Shown here: piece by piece, positions 9,022-19,077 of the stretch
Layout of the letters: every line of letters begins with the position of its first letter
How positions within the stretch are numbered: the first letter of the stretch is position 1
Assembly (NCBI RefSeq): GCF_016650695.1
Contig: NZ_JAEKFH010000003.1
Location: 2,810,001-2,874,000, forward strand
Length of the DNA stretch: 64,000 nucleotides
Origin: Pseudomonas sp. TH41
GTDB lineage: Bacteria > Pseudomonadota > Gammaproteobacteria > Pseudomonadales > Pseudomonadaceae
Direction of reading: 5' to 3'
Notes under the pieces: generated by a model
The model's database searches: none
What the model was told of the DNA's origin: nothing
What the model saw: the letters and a program-made list of their open reading frames with translations, nothing else
Position numbers and translations under genes: made by a program

Positions 9022-9815
9022 AGCTCAATCTCCACCGAGAGCGGTGCGTGGTCGGAAAGGTGTGACCAGGGTCGTGCCGCCAGCACTTGCGGGCGGCTGG
9101 CTTTGAGGTTGCGTACGTAAATTCGGTCTAGACGTAACGTCGGCATTCGCGCCGGAAAACTGCGCGCCGGTTTACCGTGTTGTTCGGCGAACACTTCCCG
9201 TAAACCGCAAGGCTTGAGCAGCGCATCAGCCCGCTGGCGCCAGTCGTTGAAGTCGCCGGCGACGATCACCGGGGCATCGGCCGGTAACGCTTCGAGGCGC
9301 TGGGCCAGCAGCTTGAGTTGCTCCGTACGGTGGGTTTCACGCAGGCCCAAATGGACGCAAATCGCATGCACTTCCGGCCCGTCACCGGGCAGTCGCAGCA
9401 CGCAATGCAAGAGGCCGCGGTTCTCATGGCCACTGATGGAAACGTCGAGGTTGTCGTGGCGAATAATCTGGAATTTCGACAACAGCGCATTGCCGTGATC
9501 GCCCGCCGGGTAAACCGCGTTACGTCCGTAGGCGAATTGCGGCCACAGGGTGTCGGCGAGGAATTCGTATTGCGGCATCGTCGGCCAGTTGCTGTAACGC
9601 TGAAGATGTTGCTCGTGGGTGCCGTGGACCTCCTGCAAAAACACAACGTCGGCGGACACGCTGCGCACCGCTTCGCGCAACTCGGGCAGGATGAAACGCC
9701 GGTTGAGCGCGGTAAAACCCTTGTGAGTGTTGACGGTCAGCACGGTAAAACGGCGCACGGCGGCGATGGTTTGTGGCTGATCGTCGGCGGGGTCGAACTG
9801 CTCGTCAGTGTTCAT
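9018..9815 (-). CDS. Endonuclease/exonuclease/phosphatase family protein (YbhP-like)
   Basis: 265 residues of the EEP metal-dependent phosphoesterase fold. Visible family signatures are TVNTHKG near 28, FLQEVH near 60, HLGLRE near 157, VAGDFNDWR near 184 and SDHAPLSVE at the C-terminus. The E. coli equivalent, YbhP, is encoded next to clsB and has no firmly assigned substrate; a lipid or nucleotide phosphodiester is plausible. It overlaps both neighbours by 4 bases (ATGA type). No signal peptide is seen, so it is probably cytoplasmic. Confidence 0.9.
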   Translation of the reverse strand: MNTDEQFDPADDQPQTIAAVRRFTVLTVNTHKGFTALNRRFILPELREAVRSVSADVVFLQEVHGTHEQHLQRYSNWPTMPQYEFLADTLWPQFAYGRNAVYPAGDHGNALLSKFQIIRHDNLDVSISGHENRGLLHCVLRLPGDGPEVHAICVHLGLRETHRTEQLKLLAQRLEALPADAPVIVAGDFNDWRQRADALLKPCGLREVFAEQHGKPARSFPARMPTLRLDRIYVRNLKASRPQVLAARPWSHLSDHAPLSVEIEL

Positions 9816-10738
9816 GGCAGCACGCCTTCGGCAGCCGGTTCGCCGGGGGCAGTGACCAGGTCGTTATCGAGGTGGAAATGCTCGAGTAAGCGGCGGGCAT
9901 CGAAGGGGGCCCGGACTTTGATGTCGTTATCGAAATAGCAGAATATTTCGCGGGACTTGCGTGCTCGGGGTTTTTGCCGAGGGGCGATCAGTTGCGGATC
10001 GGAAGGCTGCTTGCCGTGACTCCACGCGTCGATCCGGTCACCCCAACGATCCAGCGCTTGGGGTGTGTAACCGCTGGCATAGAGCTCTTCGGCACCGTGT
10101 AGCCGCAGGTAGACGAAGTCACTGGTAAGGTCTTCGCGATACGGCCACTTTCCGGCGGTGTCAGCAATGACCAGGGCCACGTTGTAGCGTTTGAGCAGCC
10201 GAATGAATGCAGGGTCGACAAATGTCTCGTTCCTGATTTCGACGGCATGGCGCAGTGGCTTTTTCTTGTAAGCCTTCATGCTGGCGTGACCGTGCAGGTG
10301 TGAGTCGTGCTGACGGGCGAGGGCGGCGGCCTGCTCGGTGTCGCGGGGCAGTTGCTCGAGAAAGCGTTCGAACAGCTCGGCATCGAATTTGAAATTGGGC
10401 GGAAATTGCCAGAGGATCGGGCCGAGTTTCTCCTTGAGCTCCAGCACCCCGGAGGCAAAGAAATTAGCCAGTGGCTTGTGAATGTCTCGCAGGCGTCGGA
10501 TGTGGGTAATGAAGCGTGGGGCTTTGACGCTGAAGACGAAGTCCGCCGGGGTTTCTGTGTACCACTGGGCGTAACGTTCGGGGCGTTGCAGGGCGTAAAA
10601 CGATCCATTGATTTCGATGCTGTTGACCGCCCGCGAGGCGAATTGCAATTCACGCTTGTGGGCCAGCCCCTTCGGGTAGAAATCCCCCCTCCAAGGCGTG
10701 TAGCGCCAACCTGAAATACCAATGTGAATCGCCGCCAT
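9812..10738 (-). CDS. DUF72 domain-containing protein
   Basis: 308 residues of the DUF72/YecE family, predicted TIM-barrel proteins of unknown activity. The family opening [19 protein letters not shown] (about 4-22) and the [15 protein letters not shown] segment are clear. It is the first gene of the four-gene leftward operon and its stop overlaps the YbhP-like start by 4 bases. Upstream is 107 bp and then a REPIN. Its presence with cardiolipin genes is unexplained; no lipid function can be inferred from the domain alone. Confidence 0.9.
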   Translation of the reverse strand: MAAIHIGISGWRYTPWRGDFYPKGLAHKRELQFASRAVNSIEINGSFYALQRPERYAQWYTETPADFVFSVKAPRFITHIRRLRDIHKPLANFFASGVLELKEKLGPILWQFPPNFKFDAELFERFLEQLPRDTEQAAALARQHDSHLHGHASMKAYKKKPLRHAVEIRNETFVDPAFIRLLKRYNVALVIADTAGKWPYREDLTSDFVYLRLHGAEELYASGYTPQALDRWGDRIDAWSHGKQPSDPQLIAPRQKPRARKSREIFCYFDNDIKVRAPFDARRLLEHFHLDNDLVTAPGEPAAEGVLP

Positions 10739-10845
10739 GTCGCCTCCCGTCCAGTGGTCCTCGCATTGCCCCGTCTTTTGATGACTGCCGGGTACGCGAG
10801 AAAGTTTCGACGGGATTACGGACGGTGAAGGCGAAAGATTGCACC

Positions 10846-10926
10846 TGTAGGAGCTGCCGAAGGCTGCGATCTTTTGATGTTGATTTTCAGAAGATCAACA
10901 GATCGCAGCCTTCGGCAGCTCCTACA
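10846..10926. repeat. REPIN (GTAGGAGCTGCC family)
   Basis: Inverted pair TGTAGGAGCTGCCGAAGGCT ... and its complement around a short centre. It lies between the stop of the MFS gene and the start region of the DUF72 gene, both leftward. Confidence 0.93.
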
Positions 10927-10930
10927 AGGT

Positions 10931-12142
10931 TCAGTGGCTGGCGATGAGGCGGGACGAGCCTTCGGACGGCTCGGCATACACCGGCCCCAACCGATCAAGA
11001 CGGCCACTCCAGGCCGTCAGTGCCAGCGCCACCAGCACCACCAGGCCACCAATCCACGCGGTATGGATCAGCCCCATGTGAGCGACGATCAACCCGCCGC
11101 CCCACGCACCACCGGCAATGCCGAGGTTGAACGCGGCGATGTTCAGGCCGGACGCTACGTCCACCGCATGCGGCGTGTGATGTTCAGCCTGGCGCACCAC
11201 ATAAACCTGCAAACCCGGCACGTTGCCGAATGCGACCGCGCCCCAGACCAGCACAGTGGCCAAGGCCAGCCATGGATTGCCAGCGGTGAAGGTCAGTACG
11301 AACAGCACAGCGGCGAGCAGGGCGAAGATGATTTTCAGTGCGCTGATCGGGCCGCGTTTGTCCGCCAGTTTGCCGCCCCAGAGGTTACCGACGGCCACCG
11401 AGATGCCGTAGACCAGGAGCACCAGGCTGACCGTGCCGGCGCTGAAACCGGAGATATCCTGAAGAATCGGAGCGAGGAATGTGAAGGCGATGAACGAGCC
11501 GCCGTAACCCACCGCCGTCATCGCATATACCAGTAACAGACGCGGTTGCTTGAGCACCTGCAGTTGCTGCAACAGCGACGCCGGTTTGCTGTGGGCGATG
11601 TTTTTCGGCACGTAGAGCAGGCTGCCAATGAACGCGATCACACCCAATGCCGACACGGCGAGGAAGGTTTCACGCCAGCCGAAATGTTGACCGATAAACG
11701 TCCCTAGCGGCACGCCGGTGACGAGCGCCACGGTCAATCCGGTAAACATGATCGCAATCGCGCTGGCGGCTTTTTCCTTCGGCACCAGGCTGGTGGCGAT
11801 GGTCGAGCCAATCGAGAAAAACACCCCGTGGGCCAGGCCGGTGACGATCCGCGCAATGATCAGCGACTCGTAGCTCGGCGCTTGCCAGGCCAGCAAGTTG
11901 CCGAGGGTGAACAACACCATCAGCGACAACAGGAGCAATTTGCGCGGGACTTTACCGGTGAGGGCAGTCAACACCGGCGCACCAACGGCAACGCCCAATG
12001 CATAAAGGCTGACCAGCAGCCCGGCGGAAGGCAGGCTGACGCCGAGGTCAGCGCCGATGGTGGGTAACAAGCCAACGATGACGAACTCGGTCGTCCCGAT
12101 GGCGAAGGCGCTGAGGGTCAGCGCGAGCAAGGCGATGGGCAT
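10931..12142 (-). CDS. MFS transporter, DHA1 family (YdhP/AraJ-like)
   Basis: 403 residues and about twelve hydrophobic segments. The first helix (LLALTLSAFAIGTTEFVIVGLLPTI) and the loop GKVPRKLLLLSL match drug:H+ antiporter-1 family proteins such as YdhP, AraJ and sugar-efflux transporters. Proton-driven export of small molecules across the inner membrane is expected; the substrate is unknown. It stands alone. About 80 bp upstream is a perfect palindrome that coincides with a promoter, so a local repressor probably controls it, but no regulator gene is adjacent. Confidence 0.87.
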   Translation of the reverse strand: MPIALLALTLSAFAIGTTEFVIVGLLPTIGADLGVSLPSAGLLVSLYALGVAVGAPVLTALTGKVPRKLLLLSLMVLFTLGNLLAWQAPSYESLIIARIVTGLAHGVFFSIGSTIATSLVPKEKAASAIAIMFTGLTVALVTGVPLGTFIGQHFGWRETFLAVSALGVIAFIGSLLYVPKNIAHSKPASLLQQLQVLKQPRLLLVYAMTAVGYGGSFIAFTFLAPILQDISGFSAGTVSLVLLVYGISVAVGNLWGGKLADKRGPISALKIIFALLAAVLFVLTFTAGNPWLALATVLVWGAVAFGNVPGLQVYVVRQAEHHTPHAVDVASGLNIAAFNLGIAGGAWGGGLIVAHMGLIHTAWIGGLVVLVALALTAWSGRLDRLGPVYAEPSEGSSRLIASH

Positions 12143-12220
12143 GGCTGCAACTCCGGTGGATTGATTTCAGGAGCGCAGTGTCGGAGATTGAGTTGTGCGG
12201 AAAAATACAGGGATGAGCAT

Positions 12221-12249
12221 TTGATATTTGCGTGGAGGTCAAATATCAA
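12221..12249 (-). promoter_or_regulatory. Palindromic promoter/operator upstream of the MFS gene
   Basis: TTGATATTTG and CAAATATCAA form a perfect 10-9-10 palindrome. Read on the minus strand it also gives TTGATA, 17 bases, TATCAA, a fair sigma70 promoter with ideal spacing, so a bound dimer would cover both promoter elements. The start codon is about 80 bp downstream. Confidence 0.6.
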
Positions 12250-12268
12250 CAGCGTGACACGGTTCAGT

Positions 12269-12355
12269 GTGGGAGCGAGCCTGCTCGCGAAAGCGGTGGT
12301 CCAGATACATCAATGTGGGATATGCCGCCGCTTTCGCGAGCAGGCTCGCTCCCAC
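12269..12355. repeat. REPIN (GTGGGAGCGAGCC variant)
   Basis: Inverted copies of GTGGGAGCGAGCCTGCTCGC separated by about 45 bases. It lies between the divergent MFS and channel genes. Confidence 0.92.
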
Positions 12356-12432
12356 AGTGAGATATGCTGAGTCTGTTATCTCGCCATTTCCCGATCAGTT
12401 CCATACAGACCCTTCCCAAGGAGCTTCCCGTT

Positions 12433-14559
12433 TTGTTCAAGTTCAAAACTGCGATACTACTGGGGTTGTTGCTGATACTGGGCAGCAATGTACTGCAAGC
12501 GGCGACATTGCCGGGTTTGCCGGCCACTACCGCAGCAACGCCACCGGCACACCCTGAACCGCTGGTACAAGGCGGATTGCTGGGGGCCATCAGCTCAAGC
12601 ATTGATGAGATTCAGGGAAAACTCGATCTTAACGAGGACCTGCTCGACGCCTGGCGTCTGCGTGCAGACCGGGCAGCCGATGAAGTGGATCAACTGGTCA
12701 ATCATCCATCGGCGCGTTCGAACTGGAGCGTGGCGAGGGACTTCCTGCTGTTGTCCGGCGTGTGGGTGGGCGTTTTCGCGCTGCTTTGGCTACTCGGCGG
12801 AATGCTTGCCAAACGTCTGTGCCAGCACCGCTTGCTGCTCAATCGCGAGCGTGGCCAGGCCTTGCTGGGTTATGTATTGCCCTACACGATTCCCGCACTG
12901 ATCAGCCTGCCGCTGACGCTCTATGTCAGCCATTTCCTGCAAGTATCCGCCGGCCGGGCGCTGGCGTTGTGTTTTGCTTATGCCACCAGCAGCGGCATTT
13001 TCGCCGCGTCGCTAATGTTGTCGCTGGTGGTGTTGTTCAACGCCGGCCACAAGCGCCCGGCGGTGCGGATTATTCTTCAGCACAGCCCACAACCCCTGTT
13101 TTTGATTGGCTTCCTCGTGGCCCTGAGCGACGCCCTGACCAGCCCGCAGATCGCCCACCAACTGGGCGGCAATCTCACCGGCAGTATCGCGGTATTCACC
13201 GGTCTGACGGCGACGATCACCTTCGGCCTTTTGGTGCTTCGTATGCGCCGTCCGGTCGCGCATCTGATCCGCATTCTGCCGTTGGCCCAGCGCCTCAGCC
13301 AGCCAGCATTGCGCCAAAGCCTGCGGATTTTTTCCGGGCTCTGGCACTGGCCGATTCTGTTGATGGTGCTGGTGTCGGTGATCAACCTGATCGGCATCGG
13401 CGATGACAACCAGAAAGTGCTGCGCTGTGCGCTGTTTACCACGATTCTATTGATTGCGACGGTGGTCCTCAGCACCATGCTTCGCCACCTGTTCAAATCG
13501 CGCAATGAGATGGCAGCACGCCGTAGCAGTGCCTACAAAGAGCGCTTTCTCAGCCTTTCGCACGCCCTGCTACGGATCGCCATGGCCATTGTTTTTATCG
13601 ATGTCCTGGGGCGGATCTGGGGCGTGTCGTTGTTCGAGTTCGCGGTGAGTAATTCGGTCGGCCGGGCGATCAGTGATTCGCTGAGCCGCATCGGCCTGAT
13701 TTTTCTGGTGACCTGGATGGTCTGGGTCGTGTTGGACACGGCCATTCAGGAAACCCTGAAACCACCCGTTAACAAACGCTCGGCGCACCAACCCAGCACC
13801 CGGGTCAAAACGATTCTGCCGCTGCTGCGCAACGCGATAAAAATCATTCTGGTGGTGATCTGCGCAATCACCACCATGGCCAATCTGGGCATCAACGTTG
13901 CGCCTTTTCTGGCCGGTGCCGGTGTCGTGGGGCTGGCGATCGGTTTCGGCTCCCAGCAATTGGTGCAGGACGTGATCACCGGGTTGTTCATCATCATTGA
14001 AGACACCTTGTCGATTGGCGATTGGGTGGTCCTCGATTCCGGCCACGCCGGCACGGTCGAAGGCCTGACCATCCGCACCTTGCGCCTGCGTGACGGCAAG
14101 GGCTTTGTGCACTCGGTGCCGTTCGGCCAGATCAAGGCGGTCACCAATCAATCGCGGCAATTCGCCTATGCGTTCTTCTCGGTGCAGGTCACCTATGACA
14201 CTGACGTGGACAAGGCCATCGAACTGATCCGCGAGGCCGGTCGTTCCATCACTGATGACCCGTTCCTCAAGTACAACTTGCAAGGGCCGCTGGATGTCTT
14301 CGGTGTCGATAAGATGGACCTCAACGGCGTGGTGCTGACGGCGCAATTCCGCACTGTATCGGGCGGGCAATACGCGGTGAGCCGGGCGTTTAACCAACGG
14401 TTGAAAAAGCTTGTGGATAACAGCCCGTGGGTGCATTTCGCGCAGACTTATCCACAGCAGGTTTTGTTAGCCAGGCGGCATGCGGATGAGCCGAAAGAAG
14501 AGGCTCCGGTGCCGGAGCATTCGTCGGTGTTGTTGCCGGATCAGCCTAGAACCCAATAA
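12433..14559 (+). CDS. MscS-family mechanosensitive channel (YbiO-like)
   Basis: 708 residues from the TTG at 12433. An in-frame ATG at 12364 would add 23 residues, but it lacks a good ribosome-binding site and would bury the signal peptide; AAGGAG lies 9 bases before the TTG and gives MFKFKTAILLGLLLILGSNVLQA, a textbook signal peptide. Then come a periplasmic helical region, about ten membrane helices and the conserved MscS core (FLAGAGVVGLAIGFGSQQLVQD, then the beta domain IGDWVVLDSGHAGTVE). The size and layout match E. coli YbiO. It should open under membrane tension to release solutes on hypo-osmotic shock. Monocistronic. Confidence 0.88.
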   Translation: MFKFKTAILLGLLLILGSNVLQAATLPGLPATTAATPPAHPEPLVQGGLLGAISSSIDEIQGKLDLNEDLLDAWRLRADRAADEVDQLVNHPSARSNWSVARDFLLLSGVWVGVFALLWLLGGMLAKRLCQHRLLLNRERGQALLGYVLPYTIPALISLPLTLYVSHFLQVSAGRALALCFAYATSSGIFAASLMLSLVVLFNAGHKRPAVRIILQHSPQPLFLIGFLVALSDALTSPQIAHQLGGNLTGSIAVFTGLTATITFGLLVLRMRRPVAHLIRILPLAQRLSQPALRQSLRIFSGLWHWPILLMVLVSVINLIGIGDDNQKVLRCALFTTILLIATVVLSTMLRHLFKSRNEMAARRSSAYKERFLSLSHALLRIAMAIVFIDVLGRIWGVSLFEFAVSNSVGRAISDSLSRIGLIFLVTWMVWVVLDTAIQETLKPPVNKRSAHQPSTRVKTILPLLRNAIKIILVVICAITTMANLGINVAPFLAGAGVVGLAIGFGSQQLVQDVITGLFIIIEDTLSIGDWVVLDSGHAGTVEGLTIRTLRLRDGKGFVHSVPFGQIKAVTNQSRQFAYAFFSVQVTYDTDVDKAIELIREAGRSITDDPFLKYNLQGPLDVFGVDKMDLNGVVLTAQFRTVSGGQYAVSRAFNQRLKKLVDNSPWVHFAQTYPQQVLLARRHADEPKEEAPVPEHSSVLLPDQPRTQ

Positions 14560-14581
14560 TTTGTAGGGGGGCTGATGGCCT

Positions 14582-14673
14582 CTTCGCGGGCAAGCCCGCT
14601 CCCACAGTGATCTTTGGTGTTCATTAGTTTTGTATTCACAGATAAACCTGTGGGAGCGGGCTTGCCCGCGAAG
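14582..14673. repeat. REPIN (GGGAGCGGGCTTGCCCGCG variant)
   Basis: Inverted copies of TTCGCGGGCAAGCCCGCTCC flank a 45-base AT-richer centre. It sits between the convergent channel gene and lhr. Confidence 0.93.
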
Positions 14674-14691
14674 GGGCCCGCCCAGACACCA

Positions 14692-17600
14692 TCAATGCCG
14701 GATCAGCTTGTTATGCAACTCGGCAGTGGATTGCTGATCCAGCTCCAGCCAGAAAACCTGCTTGCCAGCAATCTCGGCCGCCGCCGGCAACCCATCGCGA
14801 TACACCAGCCGATTGCTGGCCAAGGCCGGCACTTTTGCGCCCGGTAAAAGCGTGCCGGCGAGGTTCAGCGGATCAACCCCGCACACCGCAATCAGACTCC
14901 CGTCCTGTGGACGTCGCCGTACTTCCCGCAGTAATGGAATCGCTTCCGGCAGCGCGAACTGTTCACCGGCCAGGCCACTGACAAACCGTCCGCCGCGAAT
15001 CTCGCCCCGAGCCTCGAGCCGATGAAACGTGCGCAACAATTCACGCCAACTGGGCAACCAGTCCGCCTCACGTTCCAGCAAGCGCCAGAACACCACGCCG
15101 TAGCGCCGCAGCAACGTCAGGGCGATGTGTTCCAGGGTCTCGCTCGGTGTGGGTGCCGGGCGTTTGTTATCCACCCTCGGCGCGGCGGGTCCACGTCGTA
15201 ACAAAGCCCAGCGCCCGGCATCGTCCATCCCGCCGATAAACGCTCCACGTCCGCGTCGGCTGCTGCGATTCTGTCGTTTACTGGCGGGCGTAATCAGCGC
15301 CCGCAGACCGGCAAAACTGTCGGCGTTCACCAGTCCGGCGCCGACCAGTTCCTGCAAAGCAATTTCCAGCTCCGAGCGCAGCAGATGCGCCTCATGAATC
15401 AACTCATCGAAAAACAGCGCGCCGTGTTGGCTGAGCGCCTCAAAGACTTTTTGCGTTTTGGGCGACAGTTCGCTGGCTGGCGTCTGCTCGGTCAAACCGC
15501 TCCACAACCCGACCTGGCTGCGCGGCAACAACAGAATCGGCGTGCTGCGCAGGGCCGTGCTGGTGCTTTTGTTACGCGCACTCAGGCGGGTCCAGACCAG
15601 TTTGCCGCTGCGGCACAGATCGTCCAGCCAACCCGGCGAATAACCCTTGAGCCGTGCCGGCAAGAGGTCGCTGTCCCAGGCGGATGCGGCAGCGGGGTAG
15701 CCTTCGAACTGGCCGATGATCGCGGGCAACACCGCGCTGCCCTGGCCTTGCGTCGCAGTGGAGAGGTGCTGCCAGTCGAACAGAAAACGCATGAAATCCT
15801 GCAACGCGACCGGCTCGATTTCCCGGCGCAGACGCTTGACCGTGTAGCGATGAATCCGCGCCAGCAAATGCCGCTCGCACCATTCTTCCTCTACCGCCCG
15901 CGGCGTAAATTGGCCCCGCAGCACATAGCCTTCGCGTTCCAGTTGCGCTAACACTTGAGTGACGTGTGTCGCCGATAAACCCAGGGGTTCGGCAATCGCT
16001 TTCAGCGGCAATGGACCAAACGCACTGAGCCGCGCGCGGATCACTTCCAGCAGCGCATCGTCCGGCTCCCACTGGTCATCGAAGCCCGGCAGCGCTTCCA
16101 GCAGTGGCAGCAAAATCGCCTGTGGATAAATCACCCGCAAGCAGGTCAACCGCTCCAGAGGGAACCAAAGCGACTGCCCGGCATTGACCTGCAAACGGCT
16201 GGCGCGGCCGTTGTCGGCCAAAGCGTTCAGCCAGCCGAGCCAATCCGGGTTGGCCTGGGCCTCGGTGTCGGCAATGCACGCGAGGCTCATCAGCGCCTCA
16301 TGCATTTCATCGACGCCAGTCGGCGCTGGCCAGGCTTCATCGCGCACCGCTTGAATCGCCTCGGCGTCCAGTGCGCCGAGGTCATCGGTGGATTGCGGAT
16401 CGCTCCAGCGCCGGTTGAGCACCGCCTGGGTGCGGCGCTCTTCCAGCGGCGCGTCGTCGAGAAAGGTGTAAGGCCGTGCGCTGAGAATTTCTGCGGCCAG
16501 CGGCGAGGGCGCCGGCAAGTCGCGGCTGATCAGCCGCACATCGCCGCTCTCCATGCGCCGCAACAACGCCAGCCAACCCTCACTGTCCATCGCCTCATGC
16601 AGGCAATCGTCGAGGGTTTGTTCCACCAGCGGATGCTCGGGGATTTCGCGCTCGCCGGCGAGGTTTTCCACGCAGGCGAGCTGATCGGGAAACACGCTGG
16701 CGATCAGGTCTTCGCTTTTCATCCGCTGGATTTGCGGCGGCACTTTGCGCCCGCCTGCATACCGCGGCAACGCCAGCGCGACACTGGCATTCCAGCGCCA
16801 GCGCACGCCGAACAGCGGCGCTTCGAGCACTGCTTGAGTCAGTAAGTGTTTGGCAGTGTTGCTGTGCACGTAGCGCCAGACGTCATCAAGATCAAAGCTG
16901 TGGCTGGTGGACAGCGACAGCACGATTGCGTCCTCGCTGGCGGCGGCCTGCAGCTCGAAATTGAAGGTGCGGCAGAAGCGTTTGCGCAGGGCCAGGCCCC
17001 AGGCGCGGTTGATGCGGCTGCCGAACGGCGTGTGGATGATCAATTGCGTGCCGCCGGACTCGTCGAAAAAGCGTTCCATCAGCAGCGTGTCCTGCGACGG
17101 CAGGGCACCGAGGGTCAGGCGTGCGCGGGCGAGGTATTCCACCAGTTGTTCGGCACTGGCGAGGTTCAGGCCGAGGGTGTCGGTCAGCCAGTCGAGGGCG
17201 GGTTGCAAGTTACCGGGCGTGGCGCCGAGCAGCTCATCGAGTTGCGCTTGCAGGCGCGCTACGGCCAATGACAGTTCAGCGCTGCGGCCTGGCGCTTCAC
17301 CGAGCCAGAACGGAATGGTCGGCGGCTGGCCTTGAGCGTCTTCGACCCGGACTTTGCCGGTTTCGACCCGCAAAATCCGGTAGGACGTATTGCCCAACTG
17401 GAAGACGTCCCCGGCGATGCTTTCCACCGCAAAGTCTTCGTTGACGCTGCCGATGTTCAGCCCTTGAGGCTCCAGCAACACGCTGTAGTCGGCGTTGTCC
17501 GGAATCGTCCCTCCGCTGGTCACGGCGGTCAGTTTGGCGCCTCGGCGACCGCGCAATGTGCGTGTCACGGCGTCGCGGTGCAGGTAAGCACTGCGGATGC

Positions 17601-19008
17601 CTTGGCGACCGTTGTAACCCTCGGCCAGCATGCGCAGCAGCGCCTGATAATGGTCTTCGTCGAGCTCGGTATAGGGCGAGGCTCTGCGGAGCATCTCCAG
17701 CAGTGCCTGCTCCTGCCATTCCTGGCAGCTGACCTCGGCGATGATTTGCTGGGCCAGCACGTCCAGCGGAGCCACAGGAATCAGCAAGGTGTCGAGTTCA
17801 CCCCGGCGCACGCAATCGAGGAGCGCGGTGCATTCGATCAAGTCGTCGCGGGTGGTGGCGAACAATCGGCCTTTGGGCGTGCCGCCGACCTGGTGCCCGG
17901 AGCGGCCGACCCGTTGCAGAAAACCGGCAATCGAGCGCGGCGAAGCGATCTGGCAGACCAGATCGACGTCGCCAATGTCGATGCCCAGTTCCAGTGACGC
18001 GGTGGCGATCAGCACCTGCAGCTCGCCGCGTTTGAGCCGTTGTTCGGCGTCGAGGCGAAATTCCTTGGCCAGGCTGCCGTGATGGGCTGCCACGGCGTCC
18101 TTGCCAAGGCGTTCGCTTAAATGCCGGCTCAAGCGTTCGGCCAATCGTCGGGTGTTGACGAAAACCAGCGTGGTCCGGTGCTCGCGGGCGAGGGCGGCGA
18201 GGCGGTCGTAGACCAGCTCCCAGACATCGTTGGCCATTACGGCCGACAACGGCACTGGCGGCACTTCGATGTCCAGATCTCGCGGGCGGGCGTGACCGAT
18301 GTCGATGATTTCACAAGGGCGGTCGCGGCCCACCAGAAAGCGCGACACCGCTTCGATGGGTTTTTGCGTGGCAGACAGACCGATGCGCATCAACGGTTGC
18401 GCGCACAACGCCTGCAACCGTTCGAGGCTTAGCGCCAGATGGCTGCCGCGTTTGCTGGCGGCGATGGCATGGATTTCGTCGACGATCACCGTGCGCGTGG
18501 TGCCAAGCATTTGCCGGCCGGAGTCGGAGCCGAGCAACACGTAAAGTGATTCCGGGGTCGTCACCAGAATGTGCGGCGCGTTCTTGCGCATCGCCGAGCG
18601 GTCTTTTTGCGGTGTATCGCCGGTGCGCACGGCGGTGTTGATTTGCAATTCCGGCCGGCCCATCCCCCGCAATTGCTCGGTAATCCCGGCCAGCGGGTTT
18701 TGCAGGTTGATTTGAATGTCGTTGGACAGGGCTTTAAGCGGTGAGACGTAGACCACCAGGGTTTCGTCGGGTAAATGACCGCCGTTGGTCAATCCCTGGT
18801 GTACCAGGTCGTCGATGACGGCGAGAAACGCGGTGAGGGTTTTGCCGGAGCCGGTGGGCGCGGCGATCAGGGTCGAGCGGCGCTGGCGAATCAACGGCCA
18901 CGCCCGGGCCTGGGCGGCGGTCACCGTCGGGAAGGTGTTGCTGAACCAGGCACTGACAGCGGGGTGGAAGCCTGCCAGGGCCGCGTCCGTGGGGATGGGC
19001 AGATTCAT
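14692..19008 (-). CDS. lhr: Large ATP-dependent helicase Lhr
   Basis: About 1438 residues, close to E. coli Lhr (about 1538). Superfamily 2 helicase motifs are clear: Walker A PTGSGKT (51-57), DEIH (177-180), SATQKP, and motif VI QRVGRSGH. They are followed by the long winged-helix and C-terminal regions typical of Lhr, so this is full-length Lhr and not the Lhr-core form. Lhr is a 3'-5' DNA helicase with a role in DNA repair. An in-frame TTG lies at 19044, but the ATG at 19008 starts MNLPIPTDAALAGFHPAV and aligns better with the family; neither has a strong ribosome-binding site. Confidence 0.95.
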   Translation of the reverse strand: MNLPIPTDAALAGFHPAVSAWFSNTFPTVTAAQARAWPLIRQRRSTLIAAPTGSGKTLTAFLAVIDDLVHQGLTNGGHLPDETLVVYVSPLKALSNDIQINLQNPLAGITEQLRGMGRPELQINTAVRTGDTPQKDRSAMRKNAPHILVTTPESLYVLLGSDSGRQMLGTTRTVIVDEIHAIAASKRGSHLALSLERLQALCAQPLMRIGLSATQKPIEAVSRFLVGRDRPCEIIDIGHARPRDLDIEVPPVPLSAVMANDVWELVYDRLAALAREHRTTLVFVNTRRLAERLSRHLSERLGKDAVAAHHGSLAKEFRLDAEQRLKRGELQVLIATASLELGIDIGDVDLVCQIASPRSIAGFLQRVGRSGHQVGGTPKGRLFATTRDDLIECTALLDCVRRGELDTLLIPVAPLDVLAQQIIAEVSCQEWQEQALLEMLRRASPYTELDEDHYQALLRMLAEGYNGRQGIRSAYLHRDAVTRTLRGRRGAKLTAVTSGGTIPDNADYSVLLEPQGLNIGSVNEDFAVESIAGDVFQLGNTSYRILRVETGKVRVEDAQGQPPTIPFWLGEAPGRSAELSLAVARLQAQLDELLGATPGNLQPALDWLTDTLGLNLASAEQLVEYLARARLTLGALPSQDTLLMERFFDESGGTQLIIHTPFGSRINRAWGLALRKRFCRTFNFELQAAASEDAIVLSLSTSHSFDLDDVWRYVHSNTAKHLLTQAVLEAPLFGVRWRWNASVALALPRYAGGRKVPPQIQRMKSEDLIASVFPDQLACVENLAGEREIPEHPLVEQTLDDCLHEAMDSEGWLALLRRMESGDVRLISRDLPAPSPLAAEILSARPYTFLDDAPLEERRTQAVLNRRWSDPQSTDDLGALDAEAIQAVRDEAWPAPTGVDEMHEALMSLACIADTEAQANPDWLGWLNALADNGRASRLQVNAGQSLWFPLERLTCLRVIYPQAILLPLLEALPGFDDQWEPDDALLEVIRARLSAFGPLPLKAIAEPLGLSATHVTQVLAQLEREGYVLRGQFTPRAVEEEWCERHLLARIHRYTVKRLRREIEPVALQDFMRFLFDWQHLSTATQGQGSAVLPAIIGQFEGYPAAASAWDSDLLPARLKGYSPGWLDDLCRSGKLVWTRLSARNKSTSTALRSTPILLLPRSQVGLWSGLTEQTPASELSPKTQKVFEALSQHGALFFDELIHEAHLLRSELEIALQELVGAGLVNADSFAGLRALITPASKRQNRSSRRGRGAFIGGMDDAGRWALLRRGPAAPRVDNKRPAPTPSETLEHIALTLLRRYGVVFWRLLEREADWLPSWRELLRTFHRLEARGEIRGGRFVSGLAGEQFALPEAIPLLREVRRRPQDGSLIAVCGVDPLNLAGTLLPGAKVPALASNRLVYRDGLPAAAEIAGKQVFWLELDQQSTAELHNKLIRH

Positions 19009-19077
19009 GGGGTAATTTATGCGGGCAGGGTGGGGAAGATGCAAGTACCGCTCAAGACCTCCATTGCTTATAGGGCG

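Noticed and set aside
10782..10810. AlgU-type promoter before the DUF72 operon (AAACTT, 17 bases, TCATC on the minus strand)
   Set aside because: The -35 is close, but the -10 matches only about three of five bases; too weak to list.
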